From Chryseobacterium gleum (GTDB lineage: Bacteria; Bacteroidota; Bacteroidia; Flavobacteriales_D; Crocinitomicaceae), in assembly GCA_943326825.2 (NCBI GenBank), contig CALPUT020000025.1, positions 1 through 15,122 of the forward strand: a stretch of 15,122 bases of DNA, read 5' to 3'. The notes under the pieces are model-generated. The model was not told the origin of the DNA and searched no databases. It worked only from the letters and a program-made list of their open reading frames with translations. Shown one piece after another: positions 1 to 6,063 of this stretch (position 1 is its first letter; the number at the start of each line of letters is the position of its first letter). The position numbers were made by a program, and so were the translations under genes.

Positions 1-493
1 GAGCAGTTACTGGAGATGGATCACCACTTTTACCTGGTAAACCTACAACATGATTTGTTTCCATGTTCACATAAGTCATATCTAAAGTATTGATGCCAAC
101 ATCTTCAGCAGTAATATATTTTCCAGCTAAACTATTTACAAATTTTCCGAATCTTCGCATCAATGCTTCTGACTTCATAGTATGTGAATCACCAATAATA
201 ACAGCTTTACCACCACCTAAATTCAATCCTGAAATTGAATTTTTATATGTCATACCTCTCGATAAACGAAGTACATCATTTAATGCTTCTAATTCATTTT
301 TATATATCCACATTCTAGTTCCTCCTAAAGCTGGACCTAAAACAGTACTGTGAACTGCAATTATCGCTTTTAACCCTGTTGCATTATCATTACAAAATAA
401 AAGTTGTTCATGATTGAACTGACTCATTTGTGCTATAACCGGATTTTCGGCTAAATCTACATCTTGAATATTTTTTACTTCAAACATATCCAT
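1..493 (-). CDS. Leucine dehydrogenase / Glu-Leu-Phe-Val dehydrogenase, 5' part (3' end outside window)
   Basis: Read on the minus strand from ATG 493-491, the frame is open for 164 codons to the left edge. It encodes the N-terminal catalytic domain of an NAD-dependent amino-acid dehydrogenase, which deaminates leucine and other branched-chain amino acids to 2-oxo acids in the cytoplasm. The stretch GLKAIIAVHSTVLGPALGG (residues 40-58) and GGTRMW are hallmarks of the leucine dehydrogenase branch. K84 (in GMTYKN), K96 (in GGGKAV) and D131 (in AEDVG) have exactly the spacing of K68, K80 and D115 in Bacillus leucine dehydrogenase, so the active site looks intact. The NAD-binding Rossmann domain is missing because the window ends. 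A second in-frame ATG (487-485) is an alternative start. Phenylalanine or valine preference cannot be excluded from this part. Confidence 0.92.
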   Translation of the reverse strand, partial: MDMFEVKNIQDVDLAENPVIAQMSQFNHEQLLFCNDNATGLKAIIAVHSTVLGPALGGTRMWIYKNELEALNDVLRLSRGMTYKNSISGLNLGGGKAVIIGDSHTMKSEALMRRFGKFVNSLAGKYITAEDVGINTLDMTYVNMETNHVVGLPGKSGDPSPVTA

Positions 494-533
494 TCGGTAA
501 TTGTTTTTTATTCGTTTTTATAGTCTATTTTTT

Positions 534-541
534 TACTTTTG
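534..541 (+). promoter_or_regulatory. Candidate -7 element (TAnnTTTG) for the ABC transporter gene
   Basis: TACTTTTG matches the Bacteroidota -7 consensus TAnnTTTG completely. It would place the transcription start near 548 and leave a leader of about 36 nt before ATG 584. A -33 TTG at ideal spacing is not clear (only TTC at 511-513, 20 nt upstream). Because the element covers the upstream in-frame TTG at 539, it argues that this TTG is not the start codon. Confidence 0.45.
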
Positions 542-563
542 CATATTACTTCAAAAAGCATTG

Positions 564-571
564 CAAAAATA
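564..571 (-). promoter_or_regulatory. Candidate -7 element (TAnnTTTG) for the leucine dehydrogenase gene
   Basis: On the minus strand the bases read TATTTTTG, a full match to the Bacteroidota -7 consensus TAnnTTTG. It would start a transcript near 557 with a leader of about 65 nt. No TTG -33 element sits at the usual 17-23 nt spacing, and the site lies in AT-rich DNA where chance matches occur, so this is tentative. Confidence 0.3.
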
Positions 572-583
572 GAAAATTATCGG

Positions 584-2347
584 ATGAAGTCACTGAGCTA
601 TCTCAACAAATATTTTTTAAAATACAAATGGCGTATGTTATTAGGTATTTTATTCATCATTTGTTCAAATTATTTTGGCGTACAAATGCCTGTTTTTGTT
701 AAAGATACAGTCGATTCCATCATTTCAAAAGAAAAATTAGATAGTTTTGATTCTGTATTAATTATTTCATTAAAAATCGGTGGTATTTACATGCTTTTGT
801 CTTTAGGCAAAGGTTTTTTCTTATTTTTAACTAGGCAGTCAATAATCATAACCTCAAGATTAATTGAATTTGATCTAAAAAACGAAATATACAGCCAATA
901 TCAAAAATTAGATTATTCCTTCTTTAAAAAGAATAATACAGGGGATTTAATGAATCGTATTTCTGAAGATGTTGGTCAAGTTCGCCAATACCTTGGTCCT
1001 GGGATTATGTACACAATTAATTTGGCTGTTTTATTTACTATGAATTTCTCAAAGATGATCGAGTTGAATCTTCAGTTAACATTTTATGTGTTGGCTCCAC
1101 TCCCGTTAATGTCTTTCTTGATATATAAGGTTTCTAATAAAATGAATAAATTGAGCGGTGAAGTCCAACGAGAACAATCAAAATTATCAACAATTATTCA
1201 AGAAACTTTTTCAGGAATAAGAGTTGTTAAAGCATATAGTCGAGAAAATGAGGCTAAATTTAAGTTTAATTCCTCTGCTCAAGAATATAAAAAAAGAAAC
1301 ATGAAGTTAGTAATGGTAAATGCCCTTTTTATGCCTACTATTATGTTTTTAATTGGTTTAAGCACATTGCTAACTATTTACTTAGGTGGTTTATTAACAT
1401 ATGACAAAACAATTTCTGTGGGTACAATTGTAGCGTTCATGATTATCGTAAATAATTTAACTTGGCCTTTTGCTAGTGTTGGTTGGGTTACTTCTATTAT
1501 TCAAAGAGCTGCTGCATCTCAGGAAAGAATAAACGAATTTTTAAATGAAGAACCCGCGATTACAAATCCAACGGATGAATCATTTAATTTTAATGGAGAG
1601 ATTGAATTTAGAAATGTGAGTTATACTTATCCAAACTCAGGAATAGAAGCCGTTAAAAATTTAAGTTTCAAAATTGAAAAAAATAAAACATTTGCTGTTT
1701 TAGGAAGAACTGGAAGTGGAAAATCAACAATTCTACATCTAATAATGCGTCAATTCGATCCTACTTCAGGTGATATTTTTATAGATGGTAAAAACTTAAA
1801 AAGCATCAACTTAAATGCTTTCAGAAAACAAACTGGTGTGGTTCCTCAAGATGTTTTTCTTTTTTCAGATACTATTGGAAATAACATTCAATTTGGTTTA
1901 AATGAAAGATCAATAACAGAAGCAGAATTAATTGATATTACTAAAAAAGTTCATGTTTACCATAATATTGAAGATTTTCCAGATAAATTTGAAACATTAC
2001 TTGGAGAAAGGGGAGTAAACTTAAGTGGTGGTCAAAAACAACGAGTTAGTATTGCTAGGGCACTCATTGGTCAACCAAAATTATTGGTTTTAGATGATTG
2101 CTTATCAGCAGTAGATACTGAAACGGAAGAAATGATCTTAGGCAATTTGAAAAAAGATGCTATGGAAAGAACTACGTTGATCGTCAGTCATAGAATTTCC
2201 TCAATTCGAAACGCTCAAAATATAATTGTCTTAAGCAATGGAGCAAAAATTGAAGAAGGATCTCATGATGAATTAACTTCAATTCAAGGGGTTTATGCTG
2301 AAATGTATAAAAAACAATTGATTGAAAAAGAAAATCAAAACGATTAA
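584..2347 (+). CDS. ABC exporter half-transporter (MsbA/MdlA-like, TMD-NBD fusion)
   Basis: Encodes a 587-residue inner-membrane ATP-driven exporter subunit that must dimerise. The N-terminal type-I exporter membrane domain (about residues 15-310, six helices) includes the conserved ETFSGIRVVKAY coupling stretch. The nucleotide-binding domain follows: Walker A GRTGSGKST (374-382), Q-loop VVPQD, signature LSGGQ (480-484), Walker B LLVLDD (500-505), D-loop SAVD and H-loop H536. The residue after the Walker B Asp is Asp505 instead of the usual catalytic Glu. This is known from the degenerate-site half of heterodimeric exporters such as BmrC, TM287 or MdlA, yet no partner half lies next to it here. 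The substrate cannot be read from sequence; lipid or drug export is typical. ATG 584 is chosen because an upstream in-frame TTG (539) lies inside a promoter-like element. Monocistronic by context. Confidence 0.93.
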   Translation: MKSLSYLNKYFLKYKWRMLLGILFIICSNYFGVQMPVFVKDTVDSIISKEKLDSFDSVLIISLKIGGIYMLLSLGKGFFLFLTRQSIIITSRLIEFDLKNEIYSQYQKLDYSFFKKNNTGDLMNRISEDVGQVRQYLGPGIMYTINLAVLFTMNFSKMIELNLQLTFYVLAPLPLMSFLIYKVSNKMNKLSGEVQREQSKLSTIIQETFSGIRVVKAYSRENEAKFKFNSSAQEYKKRNMKLVMVNALFMPTIMFLIGLSTLLTIYLGGLLTYDKTISVGTIVAFMIIVNNLTWPFASVGWVTSIIQRAAASQERINEFLNEEPAITNPTDESFNFNGEIEFRNVSYTYPNSGIEAVKNLSFKIEKNKTFAVLGRTGSGKSTILHLIMRQFDPTSGDIFIDGKNLKSINLNAFRKQTGVVPQDVFLFSDTIGNNIQFGLNERSITEAELIDITKKVHVYHNIEDFPDKFETLLGERGVNLSGGQKQRVSIARALIGQPKLLVLDDCLSAVDTETEEMILGNLKKDAMERTTLIVSHRISSIRNAQNIIVLSNGAKIEEGSHDELTSIQGVYAEMYKKQLIEKENQND

Positions 2348-2429
2348 ATTCGAACCAAATAAGATTATATTTCTCTTCTTTTCAAGTGTTTAATATTTGT
2401 TTGAAGTGATTTAATAAATTCTTTCTAAA

Positions 2430-2437
2430 TATGTTTG
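2430..2437 (+). promoter_or_regulatory. Candidate -7 element (TAnnTTTG) for sucD
   Basis: TATGTTTG matches the TAnnTTTG consensus fully and lies 63 bp before the sucD ATG. The nearest TTG upstream (2401-2403) is 26 nt away, longer than the usual 17-23, so the -33 element is weak or different. The predicted transcript start is around 2443-2446, at the base of the leader hairpin described separately. Confidence 0.45.
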
Positions 2438-2441
2438 GCTA

Positions 2442-2473
2442 TAACGATTCAAAATCATAACTTTGGGTCGTTA
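2442..2473 (+). promoter_or_regulatory. Possible hairpin in the sucD 5' leader
   Basis: The arms TAACGATTC (2442-2450) and GGGTCGTTA (2465-2473) can pair over 9 bp with two G-U pairs around a 14-nt loop. If the adjacent -7 element is used, the hairpin would sit at the very 5' end of the sucD mRNA, where it could stabilise the message. No poly-T follows, so it is not an intrinsic terminator for the upstream gene. Confidence 0.25.
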
Positions 2474-2500
2474 ATAAATTAGATTCTAAAACCGCATATA

Positions 2501-3379
2501 ATGAGCGTACTTGTAAATAAAGATTCAAAAGTAATTGTTCAAGGATTTACTGGAAGTGAAGGAACTTTTCACGCTGGTCAAATGATTGAATATGGAACAA
2601 ATGTAGTTGGTGGTGTTACACCAGGAAAAGGTGGCTCAATTCACTTAGATCGTCCAGTTTTTAATACTGTTAAAGATGCTGTTAAAATAGCAGGAGCTGA
2701 TACATCTATTATTTTCGTTCCACCTGCTTTTGCTGCTGATGCGATTATGGAAGCTGCTGAAGCTGGAATCAAAGTTATTATCTGTATTACTGAAGGTATT
2801 CCTGTAAGTGATATGGTAAAAGCAAAAGAATATATCAAAGCATTTAACTGTCGTTTAATCGGACCAAACTGTCCAGGTATAATTACAGCTGACGAAGCTA
2901 AAGTTGGTATTATGCCAGGTTTTGTATTCAAAAAAGGGAAAATTGGTTTAGTTTCTAAATCAGGAACATTAACATACGAAGCTGCTGATCAATTAGCAAA
3001 AGCTGGACTGGGAATTACAACAGCTATCGGAATCGGTGGAGATCCAATTATTGGAACTACAACTCGTGAAGCAGTTGAATTATTAATGAATGATCCAGAA
3101 ACTGAAGGAATCATTATGATTGGTGAAATCGGTGGATCGTTAGAAGCAGTTGCTGCTAGATGGATTAAAGAACATGGTACTAAACCAGTTGTAGGTTTCA
3201 TCGCTGGTGAAACCGCTCCAAAAGGTCGTACAATGGGGCATGCTGGTGCAATCGTTGGTGGTGACGATGATACTGCAGAAGCTAAAAAACGTATTATGAG
3301 AGAATGTGGAATTCACGTTGTTGATTCTCCAGCTCACATTGGTTTAAAAATGGCTGAGATAATGGGTGTAACAGCTTAA
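2501..3379 (+). CDS. sucD: Succinate-CoA ligase (succinyl-CoA synthetase), alpha subunit
   Basis: 292 residues, close to the E. coli length of 289. With the beta subunit SucC it interconverts succinyl-CoA plus ADP or GDP and phosphate with succinate plus nucleoside triphosphate in the TCA cycle. The N-terminal CoA-binding Rossmann domain shows GFTGSEGTFHAGQ (about residues 15-27) and GGVTPGKGG. The ligase domain holds LIGPNCPGI, SKSGTLTYEA and the active-site histidine H247 in GRTMGHAGAI, the residue phosphorylated during catalysis. All family landmarks are present and the ATG at 2501 gives the standard N-terminus. sucC is not adjacent; a separated sucC/sucD arrangement is common in flavobacteria, to my knowledge. 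A promoter-like site lies upstream and a strong terminator follows 20 bp after the stop, so sucD appears to be a single-gene unit. Confidence 0.97.
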   Translation: MSVLVNKDSKVIVQGFTGSEGTFHAGQMIEYGTNVVGGVTPGKGGSIHLDRPVFNTVKDAVKIAGADTSIIFVPPAFAADAIMEAAEAGIKVIICITEGIPVSDMVKAKEYIKAFNCRLIGPNCPGIITADEAKVGIMPGFVFKKGKIGLVSKSGTLTYEAADQLAKAGLGITTAIGIGGDPIIGTTTREAVELLMNDPETEGIIMIGEIGGSLEAVAARWIKEHGTKPVVGFIAGETAPKGRTMGHAGAIVGGDDDTAEAKKRIMRECGIHVVDSPAHIGLKMAEIMGVTA

Positions 3380-3399
3380 TATTTCAATTTAATATATTT

Positions 3400-3431
3400 A
3401 AAACGCAATCTTTATGGTTGCGTTTTTTTTT
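3400..3431 (+). terminator. Intrinsic terminator after sucD
   Basis: AAAACGCAA (3400-3408) pairs with TTGCGTTTT (3418-3426). Pairing can continue inward through T3409-G3417 (wobble) and C3410-G3416, leaving a 5-nt loop. A run of nine T (3423-3431) follows directly. This is a textbook rho-independent terminator 20 bp after the sucD stop codon. Confidence 0.88.
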
Positions 3432-3441
3432 GAGAAATAAT

Positions 3442-3972
3442 ATGAATTTAAAAGATGAACTTCTAATTTTTCATAAAAGTAGAGATTTAAAATCTTATAC
3501 AAAATCAATTGTTGATGAACCTATCAAAATTGAAAAGCTTGTAAAGATAATTTCAAATTTAGAAGAATATCCTCTCAAAGAAATGAGTTCTTGGATATTA
3601 ACGCATATAGCAAAATCAAATCCTGAGCTAATTCAACCGTTTTATGAAAAATTAGTAGATATTCTATTTATTACAGAAAACCAAACTGTTTTAAGAAATT
3701 GTACAAATATACTTTATCATTTAAATCCAACAGAATACAAAGAAAGTGAATTGATCGATCAACTTATTCAGTTTATTCAAAACAACAACAATAAAGTTGC
3801 ACTTCAGGTTTATAGCATCTATTTCATTACTCATTTTGTGAAAAAATATCCTGAATTATTCGAAGAAGTCAGATCAATTATTGAACTGAATTCTCATAAT
3901 CATAGTCCCGCCTATAATGTCGCAATTCGAAATTTCAGGAAATTGATATCAATTAAAAATCACAAAAAATAA
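3442..3972 (+). CDS. Hypothetical all-helical (HEAT-like) protein
   Basis: 176 residues from ATG 3442. No signal peptide or membrane segment is visible, so it is probably cytoplasmic. The sequence reads as paired amphipathic helices (for example about residues 42-58, 64-78, 82-96, 105-116 and 121-138) with recurring hydrophobic spacing and PEL motifs (SNPEL, KYPEL). That pattern fits an ARM/HEAT-type helical repeat that binds a partner. No catalytic motif is visible and I do not recognise a specific family. An upstream in-frame TTG at 3418 would give 8 more residues, but it lies in the sucD terminator stem and is rejected. The start is only 10 bp after the terminator T-run, so expression needs read-through or a promoter inside the terminator. 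Base composition matches its neighbours. Confidence 0.75.
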   Translation: MNLKDELLIFHKSRDLKSYTKSIVDEPIKIEKLVKIISNLEEYPLKEMSSWILTHIAKSNPELIQPFYEKLVDILFITENQTVLRNCTNILYHLNPTEYKESELIDQLIQFIQNNNNKVALQVYSIYFITHFVKKYPELFEEVRSIIELNSHNHSPAYNVAIRNFRKLISIKNHKK

Positions 3973-4051
3973 AGCTATAAATATTTTACAGTCAATCTTA
4001 CATTTTTAGGGGATTTCTGAGTAACTTTAAATAGTTTTAAAAAAATACATT

Positions 4052-4633
4052 TTGATTGATTTTTCATTTTCAGGTAATGTCACTACTCCAACAAAAGGCA
4101 AATTACTTATTTCAGATCCTTTTTTAAATGATGACTATTTTAGAAGGTCAGTTATCTATTTGTGTGAACATAATGAAGAAGGAAGTTTTGGCTTTGTCTT
4201 AAATAATTTTGTTGACATCAAATTATCTGAAATGAATCCTGAGTTCCCGAAAGTAGGAACAAGAATAAGTATCGGTGGACCAGTTGAATTGAAAAACTTA
4301 TACTTCATCCACACATTAGGAGATCAGATTGAAAATAGTATTTCAATTCATGAAAATGTATGTATCGGTGGAAGTTTTGAACAATTAACCAAAATCATCG
4401 ATAAAAATCCTGAATTAGAGAACAACGTTAGATTTTTTATTGGTTATGCTGGTTGGACTTACGATCAACTTCAAGAAGAAATTCAAAGTAATTCTTGGAT
4501 AGTAGTTGATTTAAAATCAGATAAAGACTTATTCGATACAAACAATGAAGATATTTGGAAAGATTATTTAGAACATTTAGGAGGTAAATTTAAAGTTATG
4601 AGTAAATCTCCTATTAATCCTTCGGATAATTAA
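4052..4633 (+). CDS. YqgE/AlgH family protein (DUF179)
   Basis: About 193 residues, in the family's usual range (E. coli YqgE is about 187). The N-terminus carries the family signature: KGKLLISDPFLNDDYFRRSV (residues 16-35), then the CEHNEEGSFGFVLN stretch, later GGPVE and FFIGYAGW (about 127-134). The family is widespread in proteobacteria and Bacteroidota and has no firmly established biochemical role; AlgH was named in alginate regulation. There is no ATG near the conserved N-terminus, and the frame is closed by a stop at 4028-4030. The TTG at 4052 is the best start, after an A-rich leader; the ATT at 4049 is a much less likely alternative. The gene is 79 bp downstream of the helical hypothetical gene, with no clear terminator between them. 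Confidence 0.92.
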   Translation: MIDFSFSGNVTTPTKGKLLISDPFLNDDYFRRSVIYLCEHNEEGSFGFVLNNFVDIKLSEMNPEFPKVGTRISIGGPVELKNLYFIHTLGDQIENSISIHENVCIGGSFEQLTKIIDKNPELENNVRFFIGYAGWTYDQLQEEIQSNSWIVVDLKSDKDLFDTNNEDIWKDYLEHLGGKFKVMSKSPINPSDN

Positions 4634-4774
4634 AGTAGAAGTTAGATTTTTAGAGATTAGATAATTAGACAAAAGATAATTATCTTAATAATTAGGAATA
4701 ATTTTTGATAATAACATTTAAGTTTATCAATTAATTTAAAATTCAAAATCCATAATTCAAAATTCAAAAAAAAA
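4634..4774. repeat. AT-rich intergenic region with short repeats and a palindrome
   Basis: This 141-bp gap contains TTAGA at 4642-4646, 4657-4661 and 4665-4669, and TTAG again at 4692. A perfect 14-bp palindrome AAGATAATTATCTT occupies 4673-4686. AATTCAAAA occurs three times (4740-4748, 4754-4762, 4761-4769) directly before the GTG start of rarA. TAATTTTTG at 4699-4707 resembles a -7 element with one extra base between its halves. It probably holds the rarA promoter and untranslated leader. Similar AATTCAAAATTC-rich stretches are common between genes in AT-rich Bacteroidota, so low-complexity drift is an alternative. Confidence 0.5.
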
Positions 4775-6055
4775 GTGTCATTTCAAACTCCATTAGCAGA
4801 AAGAATGCGTCCAAAGAACTTGGATGAATACATTGGGCAAGAACATTTAATAAAAGAAGGTGCTTCTCTTCGTCGTGCTTTAGAATCAGGATTAATACCT
4901 TCAATGATTTTATGGGGACCTCCTGGAGTTGGAAAGACTACATTAGCGAACTTAATTGCAAACTTTCTTGGTCGGCCATTTTATACACTATCTGCTATTT
5001 CATCTGGTGTTAAAGATGTTCGCGATGTTATAAATAAAGTAGAACAATCTGGAATGTTTCAACAAAAAGGAGCAATTTTATTTATTGATGAAATTCATCG
5101 ATTTTCAAAAGCACAACAAGATTCATTATTGGGTGCTGTTGAGAAAGGTATTGTCACATTAATTGGTGCAACAACAGAAAATCCTTCATTTGAAGTAATC
5201 TCTGCCCTACTTTCTAGATGTCAAGTTTATACTTTACAAAATCACACAAAAGAAGATTTAGAAAAATTACTAATACGATCTATTAAGGATGATGCCATTT
5301 TAAAGACTAAAAATATTACACTTAAAGAAACAAACGCATTGTTAGGTATTTCTAGCGGAGATGCTCGAAAACTTTTAAATGTATTTGAAATAATTGTTGG
5401 TACATATAAAATCAATTCGCCAATAATTATAACTGATGAACTTGTTCTATCCATTGCACAGCAAAGTTTAGCAATGTATGATAAAGATGGAGAACAACAT
5501 TATGATATTATTTCTGCTTTTATAAAATCTATCCGAGGAAGTGATCCTAATGCTGCTATTTATTGGTTAGCGAGAATGATTGAAGGTGGTGAAGAACCAA
5601 AATTTATTGCTAGACGATTAATTATATTAGCATCAGAAGATATTGGTTTAGCAAATCCAAATGCTTTATTAATGGCTACAAATTGTTTCCAAGCAGTTGA
5701 TGTAATAGGCTGGCCAGAATCTCGAATAATTCTCTCTCAATGTGCTATTTACTTAGCTACTTCACCCAAAGGAAATGCTTCTTATATGGCGATTAACCAA
5801 GCTCAAGAAGAAGTAAAAAGATCAGGTAACCTTCCTGTTCCTCTAGCTTTAAGAAATGCACCAACAAAATTAATGAAAGACTTAGGATATGGTCAAGGAT
5901 ATAAATATTCTCACAGTTATCCGGGTAATTTTGCTGAACAAGAATTTTTACCTTCTGAAATAAGCAACATGAACTTTTTCAAAGCAGGAAGTAGTAAAAA
6001 AGAACAGGAAATTGAAGAGAATATCCAAAAATTATGGGGGAAAAAATATAAATAA
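4775..6055 (+). CDS. rarA: Replication-associated recombination protein A, AAA+ ATPase (RarA/MgsA)
   Basis: 426 residues, standard for RarA/Mgs1/WRNIP1. The family acts at stalled replication forks and is related to clamp-loader ATPases. Visible in order: N-terminal PLAERMRPKNLDEYIGQ; Walker A GPPGVGKTT (48-56); Walker B FIDEIHRF (from 103); sensor-1 region GATTENPSFEV; SRCQVY; and sensor-2 SGDARKLLN. The C-terminal oligomerisation part includes WLARMIEGGEEPKFIARRL and SEDIGLANP. The start is GTG 4775 (GTGTCATTT) because the first in-frame ATG (4804) would remove the conserved PLAER segment. The next gene begins 8 bp after the stop and is probably co-transcribed. All ATPase motifs are intact. 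Confidence 0.96.
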   Translation: MSFQTPLAERMRPKNLDEYIGQEHLIKEGASLRRALESGLIPSMILWGPPGVGKTTLANLIANFLGRPFYTLSAISSGVKDVRDVINKVEQSGMFQQKGAILFIDEIHRFSKAQQDSLLGAVEKGIVTLIGATTENPSFEVISALLSRCQVYTLQNHTKEDLEKLLIRSIKDDAILKTKNITLKETNALLGISSGDARKLLNVFEIIVGTYKINSPIIITDELVLSIAQQSLAMYDKDGEQHYDIISAFIKSIRGSDPNAAIYWLARMIEGGEEPKFIARRLIILASEDIGLANPNALLMATNCFQAVDVIGWPESRIILSQCAIYLATSPKGNASYMAINQAQEEVKRSGNLPVPLALRNAPTKLMKDLGYGQGYKYSHSYPGNFAEQEFLPSEISNMNFFKAGSSKKEQEIEENIQKLWGKKYK

Positions 6056-6063
6056 AACTACTT

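Noticed and set aside
90..353. Plus-strand open frame of 87 codons
   Set aside because: It is antisense to the clear leucine dehydrogenase gene and has no family features.
539..583. In-frame upstream TTG start for the ABC exporter, adding 15 residues
   Set aside because: The TTG lies in a perfect TAnnTTTG promoter element, and the extra residues do not resemble the family's N-terminus; ATG 584 gives the normal start.
2641..3337. Three minus-strand open frames opposite sucD
   Set aside because: They are shadows of the highly conserved sucD coding strand, with low-complexity Ile/Ser/Pro-rich translations.
3418..3441. Upstream TTG start for the helical hypothetical gene
   Set aside because: It falls within the 3' arm and T-run of the sucD terminator, and MRFFLRNN is just translation of that T-rich DNA.
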